From positions 50,775 to 114,774 of the forward strand of contig JAKFDK010000120.1 of NCBI GenBank assembly GCA_036676195.1: 64,000 bases of DNA. The letters run 5' to 3'. A program made the translations under genes and the position numbers. The notes under the pieces were generated by a model. The model made no database searches, was not told the origin of the DNA, and saw nothing but the letters and a program-made list of their open reading frames with translations. The number at the start of each line of letters is the position of its first letter. Within the stretch, counting starts at the first letter, position 1. Shown one piece after another: positions 8,901-15,660 of this stretch. Source of the DNA: JAKFDK01 sp036676195. GTDB lineage: Bacteria; Bacillota; Sulfobacillia; Symbiobacteriales; ZC4RG38.

Positions 8901-9383
8901 CATCAGCGGGTAGCCGTGCTCCCGGGCAAAGGCCAGTGCCTCCCCATCAGAAGAAATAGGGTCCGGGGTGCCGGGGGGCACCGGCAGCCCGGCCGCCAGG
9001 GCCAGGTTGCGGGCCTGCACCTTGTCACCGAACAGGTCCAGATGCCGCGCCTCCGGGCCAATGAAGGCAATACCGGCGGCCGCACAGCGGCGGGCAAATT
9101 CCGCGTTCTCAGAGAGGAAGCCATAGCCAGGATGAATGGCGTCTACCTGCTTGCGCCGGGCCAGGTCCACAATGCCGTCAATGTCCAGGTAGGCCCCTAC
9201 CGGGGTGAGCCCCTCACCCACCAGATACGCCTCATCGGCCTTGTAGCGGTGAAGAGCCAGTGTATCCGCTTCGCTGTAAATGGCAATGGTCTGTTTGCCC
9301 AGTTCGGTACAGGCCTGAAAAACGCGAATGGCAATCTCGCCCCGATTCGCCACCAGAATGCGCCGGAATTCCCGCTCCGCCAT
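5940..9383 (-). CDS. pyc: Pyruvate carboxylase
   Basis: Biotin enzyme that carboxylates pyruvate to oxaloacetate with ATP and bicarbonate, replenishing the TCA intermediates. About 1147 residues carry all three parts: biotin carboxylase (1-450, ATP-grasp glycine loop GGGGRGMR near 165), carboxyltransferase (about 535-830, DTTMRDAHQS) and a C-terminal biotin carrier with EAMKMET, whose lysine near 1111 takes the biotin. I choose the ATG reading MAEREF. A GTG 12 nt upstream (9395) is possible, but its ribosome site would touch the start. It is a one-gene unit with its own promoter (9413-9441) and terminator (5905-5934), inserted beside hrcA in a position not occupied by pyc in the Bacillus order. 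Confidence 0.97.
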   Translation of the reverse strand: MAEREFRRILVANRGEIAIRVFQACTELGKQTIAIYSEADTLALHRYKADEAYLVGEGLTPVGAYLDIDGIVDLARRKQVDAIHPGYGFLSENAEFARRCAAAGIAFIGPEARHLDLFGDKVQARNLALAAGLPVPPGTPDPISSDGEALAFAREHGYPLMVKAVSGGGGRGMRVVRDETELLAAVEAARREAATAFGDAAVYLEKRIENPRHIEVQILGDRTGLVVHLWERDCSVQRRHQKVVEVAPGVTLPIALRTEICAAAVRLMNKAGYVNAGTVEFLVDPEEHYYFIEVNPRIQVEHTVTELVMGVDLVQTQIRIAEGATLPELGLEQAPAPRGCAIQCRVTTEDPENSFLPDTGRILAYRSAGGFGVRLDSGNGYSGAEITPHYDSLLVKISTWGRDFVQAARKMHRTLQEFRVRGVKTNIPFLENVVQHPDFLNGQATTTFIDTHPELVRFPLPRDRGTKLLRYIGHVVVNGAEGIKPGTRKLPLPQAPVPAVPSGWRPPADTAKGILDREGPEALVQWVKAQKRLLVTDTTMRDAHQSLLATRMRSYDLLQVAEATGERAPDLFSLECWGGATFDTAYRFLKEDPWERLAELRRRIPHVLLQMLLRGQSVVAYGSYADNLVAAFVREAAAAGVDLFRIFDSLNYLPNMTTAIDAVRQAGKVAEVAVCYTGDILDPRRTRYDLKYYIKLAREIERAGAHMLAIKDMAGLLKPQAAYNLVRALKQEVGLPVHLHTHDSAGNGVATLLKAAEAGVDVVDAALGSMAAGTSQPSLNAVVAALEATERTTGLDLDRLQSLADYWAAVRRYYYPFESGPAAPDASVYRNQMPGGQYTNLRQQAEALGLGSRWPQVVQAYRQVDEVLGELIKVTPSSKAVGDFALFMVQNDLSPEGLLQQAPELDFPQSVVEMLYGMLGQPPYGFPPELQRAVLKGREPVRERPGALLPPVELAAQAVKLAQYIGRQPTERETISYVLYPDVFLAFNRHQEEYGNTSCLDTPTFFYGLRLGEAAAVEIEPGKTLIIKLTAIGEAQPDGTRNVYFELNGTAREVRVRDLSLTPATASRPKADRGDWRQIAAAMPGKVVKVFAGVGDGVKKGEQLLVIEAMKMETTITAPRDGLVTAVLVRPGDAVAGGDLLLRLDAE

Positions 9384-9412
9384 GCCTCTTCTCACTCCCC
9401 AATTGAGCCCCT

Positions 9413-9441
9413 ATTTAATCTGAATTCGCCCTCTCTGTCAA
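9413..9441 (-). promoter_or_regulatory. Promoter of pyruvate carboxylase
   Basis: Minus-strand TTGACA (9436-9441), 17-nt spacer, TTAAAT (9413-9418), about 30 nt before the start codon. Confidence 0.7.
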
Positions 9442-9494
9442 TCAAAACCGGTTAATCTGCCTAATTTGCATTTCGCCATGCGGAAAATCGCCTA

Positions 9495-9537
9495 TAAAAC
9501 GAATCAGGGGCAGGTGCCTGAATGGCCCCTACCCCTG
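9495..9537 (-). terminator. Terminator after leuB
   Basis: A long stem of about 13 bp with one mismatch and a 5-nt loop (9505-9537) is followed on the minus strand by ATTCGTTTTA. It lies between leuB and the pyc promoter. Confidence 0.8.
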
Positions 9538-9578
9538 GCAAATCTGCCTGGTGCGTCCAGTCTCACACCTGTACAGGC

Positions 9579-10670
9579 CTACTTCGACTCGGCCACCGCC
9601 CGGGCTACCAGATCACCCATCTGCCGGGTGCCCACCTTCGTACCCTGCGGGTCATAGGCCGCCAGGTCGGGGGTGCGATACCCCTTGGCCAACACGTCAA
9701 ATACGGCTTTTTCCACGCCGTTGGCTTCTTCCATCAGCCCGAAGGAGTGGCGCAGCATCAAGGCCACGCTGAGGATGGTGCTCAACGGGTTGGCCTTGTC
9801 CTGGCCGGCAATGTCCGGAGCAGACCCGTGGATCGGCTCGTACAGGCCGAAGGACCCGTCACCCAGGCTGGCTGAACCGCACAGGCCCAGCGAGCCGACC
9901 AGTACCGAGGCCTCGTCAGTCAGAATGTCGCCGAACATGTTGCTGGTCAGAACCACATCGTACTGCCGGGGGTTGCTGATCAAATACATGCTGGCGGCAT
10001 CAACATGCTGGTAGTCGAGGGTAACATCTGGGTAATCACGTGCAACCTTGGCGACCACCTCGCGCCACAGAACACTGGAGGTCAACACATTAGACTTGCC
10101 AATTAACGTAACCTTCTTCCGCCGCTGCATGGCCAGGGTAAAAGCGGCGTCCGCAATGCGATCAATCTCATGTTCACGGTATAGCTCAGTATCAAAGGCA
10201 ACTTCTTCGCCATTTTCAACCTGGCGACCCTTGGGGCCAAAATACATGCCTGACATGAGTTCACGCACAAAGACGATGTCAACGCCGCGAATGTTCTCTT
10301 CCTTGACCGGAGACAGATGCAGAAGTCCGTCAACCGGCTGGACAGGGCGCAAGTTGATATAGAAATTGAACGCTTTACGCAAGCCAAGAATTGCCTCTTG
10401 CTCAACCTTGGCCCACTTGGGGTGGTTCAGTTCAGAGGGGGGACCACCAAACGGTCCCTTCAGAATTGCGTCTGACTGGCGGCACACCTCCAGTGTGTTC
10501 TCCGGAAGATGCTTACCATATTTATCATAGGCCTCACCACTTACAGGAGCATCCTGGTAAGAAAATTCGTGGCCAAAGCGACGTTCCACCGCCTTCAGAA
10601 CCTTGATCGCCTCTGCAACAATCTCGGGGCCGATATAGTCGCCAGCCAATACTGCAATTCGTTTCCGCAA
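9579..10670 (-). CDS. leuB: 3-isopropylmalate dehydrogenase-type enzyme (divergent LeuB)
   Basis: NAD-dependent oxidative decarboxylase of the isocitrate/isopropylmalate dehydrogenase family; in leucine synthesis it converts 3-isopropylmalate to 2-oxoisocaproate. About 363 residues are present. The family's GDGIGPE near the N-terminus reads GDYIGPE, and VRELTGGIYFG reads VRELMSGMYFG, while the arginine segment INLRPV and C-terminal GSAPDIAGQ are kept. It may be a true but divergent LeuB or a relative with another hydroxyacid substrate. The TTG start has GGAGG 8 nt upstream, and a GTG at 10685 is the alternative. It lies 8 kb from leuA, behind ABC transporter genes, and leuC/leuD are not in the window. 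Confidence 0.85.
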   Translation of the reverse strand: MRKRIAVLAGDYIGPEIVAEAIKVLKAVERRFGHEFSYQDAPVSGEAYDKYGKHLPENTLEVCRQSDAILKGPFGGPPSELNHPKWAKVEQEAILGLRKAFNFYINLRPVQPVDGLLHLSPVKEENIRGVDIVFVRELMSGMYFGPKGRQVENGEEVAFDTELYREHEIDRIADAAFTLAMQRRKKVTLIGKSNVLTSSVLWREVVAKVARDYPDVTLDYQHVDAASMYLISNPRQYDVVLTSNMFGDILTDEASVLVGSLGLCGSASLGDGSFGLYEPIHGSAPDIAGQDKANPLSTILSVALMLRHSFGLMEEANGVEKAVFDVLAKGYRTPDLAAYDPQGTKVGTRQMGDLVARAVAESK

Positions 10671-10873
10671 AGCGCCCGCCTCCACTTCTTTCCGGCTACC
10701 GACAGGAGCAAGCCGTTTCCGCCAGGGATGATTTGGACCTGGCAGCCACAGGATTTGCCGGGGCAGTCTTTCTGATTATCGTCGTGCACTGTCAACGTCC
10801 GCAGTGCAGGCACCTCTTCATTATTACGATTTTTCGCCGCACCCGCAAGAACCCGGCAAACTTGGCATAACAC
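10595..10873 (-). CDS. Possible small cysteine-rich protein overlapping leuB
   Basis: A 92-residue open frame starts at a GTG 12 nt after the permease stop, with AGGAA close upstream. It holds a CQVC pair at the N-terminus and DCPGKSCGC in the middle, which could bind metal. Its last 26 codons overlap the 5' end of leuB in another frame, and that tail looks like frame read-through rather than a designed sequence. I do not recognise a family. It could be a real small gene, a translated leader coupled to leuB, or chance. Confidence 0.3.
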   Translation of the reverse strand: MLCQVCRVLAGAAKNRNNEEVPALRTLTVHDDNQKDCPGKSCGCQVQIIPGGNGLLLSVAGKKWRRALCGNELQYWLATISAPRLLQRRSRF

Positions 10874-10884
10874 TTCCTGCCTGT

Positions 10885-11658
10885 CTACGCAGCCCGCCAG
10901 GGCGCCAGACGGCGCTCAATCCACTGTAGAACAGCATTCATGCCCAAAACCATTACGGAAAGGACAAATAAGCCAGCAAAGATTCCTGTTGCATCCAAGT
11001 TGCCTTCCGAAAGCGCAATTTGGTACCCGATCCCACGGGTAGATCCAATATATTCCCCTACTACGGCACCCGCAAGGGCAAACCCCACACTGGTCCGCAG
11101 ACTGGAAAAGACCCACACCAGTGCGGACGGGAGCAACACGTGCACGAGCAGATCCCGCTGTGAAGAACCAAGTAGACGAATTTTGTAAACGACGTTTTGA
11201 TCTACCTCACGCAGTCCGGTGAGAGTGGCATAGAAGACGATGAACACGACCAAGCTGGCCGCCAGGACTGATTTCGAGGTCATACCCAGCCCAAACCACA
11301 GAATAAATAACGGACCAAAAACGGCACGGGGCATGGCATTGGCTACATCAATGAAAGGTTGCGTAATCCGGTAGATGAGCGGGCTATAATAGCAGATTAA
11401 GGCAATAACCAGACCTGCGAGCACACCCAACAAAAAACCGGTTGTTGTTTCCGCCAAGGTTTGCCATACGTGCCTGTAGATCGTTTCGCCCCAGACCCAT
11501 TCCCAAACACGACTGGCAATTGCCATGGGACGGCTGAAAAAGAACGAGATCAGCCGGTTACTGCGGGCACTGAACTCCCACGCTCCCAGAGCGGCCGTCA
11601 CCAGGGCCACCTGAAGCGTATAAATCAGCCACGGTGCGGGTTCAGCTCTGCTGTTCAT
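10885..11658 (-). CDS. ABC transporter permease, NitT/TauT (SsuC/TauC) type
   Basis: Inner-membrane channel subunit of an importer for small anions such as sulfonates, nitrate/cyanate-type anions or related compounds. About 258 residues have some six membrane segments and the cytoplasmic loop found in BPD-type permeases around GLREVDQNVVYKIRLLG. The ATG at 11658 has GAGGTG about 9 nt upstream, and a TTG at 11664 is the alternative. It overlaps the ATPase gene by 17 nt, indicating translational coupling. The likely binding protein is not adjacent. The nearest candidate is the lipoprotein at 15661-16803. Confidence 0.9.
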   Translation of the reverse strand: MNSRAEPAPWLIYTLQVALVTAALGAWEFSARSNRLISFFFSRPMAIASRVWEWVWGETIYRHVWQTLAETTTGFLLGVLAGLVIALICYYSPLIYRITQPFIDVANAMPRAVFGPLFILWFGLGMTSKSVLAASLVVFIVFYATLTGLREVDQNVVYKIRLLGSSQRDLLVHVLLPSALVWVFSSLRTSVGFALAGAVVGEYIGSTRGIGYQIALSEGNLDATGIFAGLFVLSVMVLGMNAVLQWIERRLAPWRAA

Positions 11659-12478
11659 GGGCAATCAGCACCTCTTCCCGTAGTTCGTTCCAAATGGCCG
11701 CATGCAAACGTTGAAATTCAGGAGTCAGTCGAATTTCCGCCAAATCCCGCGGCCGGGACAAGGGGATCGGATATACAGCTTTGACGCGAGCGGGGCGGGC
11801 TGACAGAACTACAACTTCGTCGGCCATGCCAATGGCTTCTTCAAGATCGTGCGTAACCAGTAGAAACGTGCTGCCAATCTTGGTCCACAGCGCCATCAAT
11901 TCGTTGCCGATCAAAGTGCGCGTCTGCACGTCCAGGGCAGACAAGGGTTCATCCATGAGTACTAACTTTGGGCACTGGATCAAAGCCTGAGCCAAGGCCA
12001 CCCGCTTACGCATGCCTCCAGACAGTTGTGCAGGGTAAGCGTTGGCAAATCGAGTCAGTCCGGTGCGCCGCAGCCAATCCTGGACGCGCTCCCGCACCTC
12101 GGCCGGCGGCCGCCGCTGGAGAAGCAACGGCAGGCTGATGTTACCAGCAACCGTTTTCCAGGCCAGCAGTCCATCGTTTTGAAAAACATAACCGACCCCT
12201 GTCGCCAGCCGATCCAGTGGCTGCCCATAAAGGAATACATGACCATGGGCAGGCTTGAGGATTCCACAGGCCAGGTGCAAAAGGGTGGACTTACCACACC
12301 CACTGGGCCCGACCACCGCCACGAATTTTCCGGCCGCAATCTCCAGGCTTATGTGTTCCAGTGCGGTTACCTCCCGACTTCCCGTGCGGTAAGTCAGGGA
12401 AACATCGCGTAACGAAACTATTGGGGTGCTCTCCCCCTTATTGGGCCAATGGCCGACGGAAACTGCCAAATTACTCAT
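11642..12478 (-). CDS. ABC transporter ATP-binding protein, NitT/TauT (SsuB/TauB) type
   Basis: ATPase subunit energising the permease encoded just downstream. It has 278 residues with Walker A GPSGCGKST (57-65), the Q-loop VFQNDGLLAWKT, signature LSGGMRKR, Walker B LVLMDEP and the switch histidine in LLVTHDLEEA. The LLAW segment and SGGMRKR form are typical of the sulfonate/taurine/nitrate group. The ATG is preceded by GGAGGAA. The substrate is unknown. The nearby binding lipoprotein is of the same NMT1/TauA class. Confidence 0.93.
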   Translation of the reverse strand: MSNLAVSVGHWPNKGESTPIVSLRDVSLTYRTGSREVTALEHISLEIAAGKFVAVVGPSGCGKSTLLHLACGILKPAHGHVFLYGQPLDRLATGVGYVFQNDGLLAWKTVAGNISLPLLLQRRPPAEVRERVQDWLRRTGLTRFANAYPAQLSGGMRKRVALAQALIQCPKLVLMDEPLSALDVQTRTLIGNELMALWTKIGSTFLLVTHDLEEAIGMADEVVVLSARPARVKAVYPIPLSRPRDLAEIRLTPEFQRLHAAIWNELREEVLIAHEQQS

Positions 12479-12755
12479 GTCAAACTTCCTCCATACATTT
12501 CAGAACTCTCGCCCCTATTGTATACTATTTATTCCTCATTTTGTATATCAGCCCGTATTTAGGTGACGAAAGTCCTATGGATTTTGGACCTTTAACCTAC
12601 CTGCTTATCAACCAGCCCAGAATCCGTCCTCTCCATTGTAGGTGCGAACCTTTGTCGCCATAGTTTCGTATTGTTAAGTGAAGTCTTACGTTTAATAAGC
12701 AGACCTGTCGCCGGGTGACGATCCGCAGAGGCCGCAGGTAGGGAGGTAGTGGAGA
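12479..12755. promoter_or_regulatory. Divergent, AT-rich intergenic region (ABC operon / PilZ gene)
   Basis: 277 nt between divergently read genes. A plausible minus-strand -10 TACAAT (12517-12522) serves the ABC operon, without a good -35, so an activator may be needed. On the plus strand an imperfect extended hairpin can form around 12561-12597 upstream of the PilZ gene. I compared it with the c-di-GMP riboswitch consensus and did not find the conserved elements. The region is clearly AT-richer than the genome average here. Confidence 0.35.
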
Positions 12756-13397
12756 ATGACCGAATTAGGATATGGCACTGCTTCGGCCGGAGTAGTGCAG
12801 GAGTTTCTGCCGCTAGTTGGCCAACCGGCCCGTCTGACATTTGATGAGCCTGCCCATGGGGGACGAAAGCGCCTGACCGGTCTACTAACCGCAGTCACCG
12901 AGGCATCTCTCACCGTAGAAACCCTGGGCACGGATTCAGACGGACTCACTCCTCCGATACCGGTGGCCTTGGAAGTGCTGGTGAAAGAGGATTTGGTCTG
13001 CTATGCCTGCACGCTGATCAAACAGCATAACAACACCGCCTATTTAAGCCTCCCCTCCAAAGGCCGCATGGAGCAGCGCCGGGAGTTCCCCCGGGTAGAC
13101 GTGGATCTTCCGGTGCACGTCGGCGGACTGGCTCTGCGCCCTGTGGCCGCTCAGTTACAAGACGTCAGCGCCGGCGGGGCTTGTGTACTATCAATGATTC
13201 CAGCTGTTCCGGGTCAGCAATTAACCCTGGTATTCAATCTCGGATCAGGTCTCTTCTTACAGGGGCTGGATGCGGTCGTAGTCCGGAGCACCCCCACCTC
13301 CGGAGGTACCTACGCGATCGGACTCCGCTTGAACGCCAGCGCCGAACAACAGGCTAGCCTGGCCGCCTGGGTGAAAAAGAAGTTAACCCTATATTGA
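12756..13397 (+). CDS. PilZ-domain protein, YcgR-like
   Basis: A 213-residue cytoplasmic protein with an N-terminal YcgR-like beta domain (about 15-105) and a C-terminal PilZ domain. The two c-di-GMP-binding signatures are intact: RREFPR (108-113, fitting RxxxR) and DVSAGG (136-141, fitting D/NxSxxG). Such proteins couple c-di-GMP to flagellar braking or other outputs. It is the only plus-strand gene in this part, divergent from the ABC operon and convergent with the DASS transporter gene. A GGGAGGTAGTGGAG-like ribosome site precedes the ATG. Its neighbourhood also encodes a chemoreceptor, which suggests a motility role, but that is inference. Confidence 0.92.
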   Translation: MTELGYGTASAGVVQEFLPLVGQPARLTFDEPAHGGRKRLTGLLTAVTEASLTVETLGTDSDGLTPPIPVALEVLVKEDLVCYACTLIKQHNNTAYLSLPSKGRMEQRREFPRVDVDLPVHVGGLALRPVAAQLQDVSAGGACVLSMIPAVPGQQLTLVFNLGSGLFLQGLDAVVVRSTPTSGGTYAIGLRLNASAEQQASLAAWVKKKLTLY

Positions 13398-13444
13398 GTG
13401 GCTGCCTCTGCAGCGCGGTTAGCGGTTATGGTAGTCGTGAGCGA

Positions 13445-13469
13445 CCGGGGCACCCCATGGTGGCCCCGG
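13445..13469. terminator. Hairpin between convergent PilZ and DASS genes
   Basis: A GC-rich near-palindrome with a 7-bp core and extension across a one-base bulge, followed on the plus strand by CCCTTTCATAT. Its position between two convergent stops fits a terminator, although the U-tract is weak. Confidence 0.5.
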
Positions 13470-13500
13470 CCCTTTCATATGTCGAGCCAAAGGGGGCCGT

Positions 13501-15480
13501 CTAGCCAGGGATCAGGCCAAGGAACTGCCAAAATGGCACGGATACCAGTACGGCCACGAGGGTAATTACGGAATAGGCGACGGCCAGGGGACGCACCTGG
13601 CGATGGCTGAACGCCCGTTCCTCAGTGCCCGAGTAAACGGTAAGGTACATAGAGTTCTGCTGTGGAACAATCCAGTTATTACTCAGGGCCAGAATCACCA
13701 AGGCCACCGTAATCGGGTTATAACCCAACTGGATGGAAAACGGCAGAAGGGAAATCGTCATCATCAATACCGTGGGCTGGAGCGGAACAACCAGCCGCAT
13801 CACCAGGGTAAGGATCCCGACAGCTGCCAGAAAGAAATATGGAGACGCTGCGAATGGCTGTAGTACCGGCTCAATCCACCCGGACAACTGAGCACTCAAT
13901 CCGGTGACCTTGGTAATCTCAGATACGCTGATCAGGACACCAAATAATAGGAGAAAATTCCAATCGATGCCCTTGATCCCGTTCTTGTCAATGACACCAA
14001 ATGCAATCAGCGCAACAAAGCCGGCCAAAGCAACCCAGGCCGGGTCGATTCCGTGCATTGTCTGGGTGAGAAAGCCTGCCAGTACCGCACCAAGAACCAG
14101 ACTGATGATGCGCTCCATGCGACTCATGGGACCAAGAACCTGTAATTGTGCCTTGATCGTCTGACGTGATACGCCTGCAGTAGGCTCCGGTGGGTAAAGG
14201 TACAGAATGGCCATATAGCACAGTACAAACACCAGTGCGCCCAAGGGTAGTGCTGTCCATAGCCATGCTGTCCAGGAAATCTGCCGTTGCACGTTCTCTG
14301 GCAAGAGCGACCAGGCCAACAATGACGTATTGGCACCGTTCAAAAAGATAAAGTAAACGAGCCCAAAGCCCAAAAACGTGGACATCGCCAGGCCCGCCGA
14401 ACCCTTGCCTCGCTCTGGAAAGCGCATGGCCTCACTTAATTCCCGAGCCAACGGGCTTGCCATTAGCATGCGGCTATTCACCGACGGCAGCAGGGGCGTG
14501 AACAGGATTCCGGTGAAAGCCATCGCCAGGGACTGGCCCACATAGGTTGGAGGCAGCAAACGCAACATGTGCAAGGCAAGGCGGTATAGTAACCCAGAAC
14601 GGGATACTGCTACCCCCATGCCCCCTGCGCCAAGTAACAAGAACCAGGCTGGGTTCGCAAAGCCCGAAAAAGCCACCGGAGGTGTTACAGCATGCGTCAC
14701 AACAAGAAGACCTGCCGCCACCAAACCAACGGCATAGTCCGGCATGGCGCCGAGCAGCCAGTTATAGGTAGCCCATAAAAGAATGGCGACAACGGCGGAG
14801 GTTTTAAAATCCGCGTCGTTGAGCCAATAAACCATGAAGGCACCAACGATACCCAATACCATCTCCACACTGCGGACAAGTGGATGCGCCAGCCAGGAGC
14901 GATACGCCAGCACGCGTCCCGCGGTACTGGGTGCAGATCCGGCCACGGCAACTTGCTCAACCGGGCTGGTTGGGGCAAGCTCCTTCGAACTGGCCTCTTC
15001 CATCTGTGGCAGAGGTATTTCGCCCCAGAGCGCCTCCATATAGGACGCTAGTATCACCTTGGCACGGGAAAGTTCATGCAATGTATCGCCCACTCGGCCC
15101 ACAAGAAGTTGGATGAAATCCTCCGCCAGTTTGGGTTCGATCTGCAGCAAGCGTCGTAACCGAGCACCCGGTAGGCGGCAAAGCCGCGTCGGTTGCAGCG
15201 CCTTGACCAAATGAGCATTCTTGTTGTTTATAAAGATATTTAGCTCCCCAAACATCTCTCCAGCGCCAAGGACCACCAGGGGAATTTCCTTTCCTTCGTT
15301 AGTGCAAAGTACGGCAAGTTGGCCTTGTATCACCAGATACAACCAGTCATTCAGAGCAGCAGGTTCCAGGATAATAGCTCCGGCTGGAAACTCTAATTCC
15401 TGCAGTTCATTCAGTAACTTGGCGAATTCCACTCTGGGCAATCTGGCCAGCAGAGGAACTTCGGTCGCCCCGTTGCCCAT
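13501..15480 (-). CDS. DASS/SLC13-type anion transporter with N-terminal cyclic-nucleotide-binding-like domain
   Basis: A fusion of 659 residues. The first 140 form a CRP-type beta-barrel, with LYLVIQGQLAVL and a phosphate-cassette-like GEMFGEL. From about 195 on there are a dozen or so membrane segments of the divalent anion:sodium symporter family, with the hairpin-type VNSRMLMASP, NGANTSLL and NNWIVPQQNS. Family members import dicarboxylates, citrate or sulfate. In the cassette the arginine that usually contacts cyclic-nucleotide phosphate is replaced (INNKNAHLVKA), so ligand binding may be lost or altered. The ATG (MGNGATEV) has AAGGGGGTGG upstream. It is probably a single-gene unit, because a strong terminator precedes it at 15612-15642. 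Confidence 0.88.
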   Translation of the reverse strand: MGNGATEVPLLARLPRVEFAKLLNELQELEFPAGAIILEPAALNDWLYLVIQGQLAVLCTNEGKEIPLVVLGAGEMFGELNIFINNKNAHLVKALQPTRLCRLPGARLRRLLQIEPKLAEDFIQLLVGRVGDTLHELSRAKVILASYMEALWGEIPLPQMEEASSKELAPTSPVEQVAVAGSAPSTAGRVLAYRSWLAHPLVRSVEMVLGIVGAFMVYWLNDADFKTSAVVAILLWATYNWLLGAMPDYAVGLVAAGLLVVTHAVTPPVAFSGFANPAWFLLLGAGGMGVAVSRSGLLYRLALHMLRLLPPTYVGQSLAMAFTGILFTPLLPSVNSRMLMASPLARELSEAMRFPERGKGSAGLAMSTFLGFGLVYFIFLNGANTSLLAWSLLPENVQRQISWTAWLWTALPLGALVFVLCYMAILYLYPPEPTAGVSRQTIKAQLQVLGPMSRMERIISLVLGAVLAGFLTQTMHGIDPAWVALAGFVALIAFGVIDKNGIKGIDWNFLLLFGVLISVSEITKVTGLSAQLSGWIEPVLQPFAASPYFFLAAVGILTLVMRLVVPLQPTVLMMTISLLPFSIQLGYNPITVALVILALSNNWIVPQQNSMYLTVYSGTEERAFSHRQVRPLAVAYSVITLVAVLVSVPFWQFLGLIPG

Positions 15481-15525
15481 TGATCCACCCCCTTGAGCCA
15501 AATAGCCAATCCTGAAATGAAGTCC

Positions 15526-15565
15526 TTACAGGTAATTCAATGCATATATGATTACGGTAATTACC
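15526..15565. promoter_or_regulatory. AT-rich inverted repeats upstream of the DASS gene
   Basis: A perfect 10-bp palindrome GGTAATTACC sits at 15556-15565, with a second AGGTAATTCAA half-site about 25 nt away. They lie in a clearly AT-rich gap in front of the transporter gene and could be an operator. No regulator is assigned. Confidence 0.35.
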
Positions 15566-15599
15566 TTGAATTGGTTCGGTATTTGCATACAGAAAATCA

Positions 15600-15642
15600 A
15601 AAATAAAGGAAAGGCCAGTTCGGGCAATGCCCAAACTGGCCT
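15600..15642 (-). terminator. Terminator of the chemoreceptor/binding-protein unit
   Basis: A 9-bp stem plus 4 more pairs across one mismatch (15612-15642), followed on the minus strand by TTTCCTTTATTTTT. It lies directly after the binding-lipoprotein gene and separates it from the DASS gene. Confidence 0.9.
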
Positions 15643-15660
15643 CCGGTCGCGACATCGTTA

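Noticed and set aside
10750..10800. TTGACA upstream of leuB as a promoter
   Set aside because: No -10 at 16-18 nt. The nearest AT-rich hexamer is only 9 nt away.
12541..12680. c-di-GMP riboswitch before the PilZ gene
   Set aside because: A hairpin can form, but the conserved GEMM sequence elements are not present.
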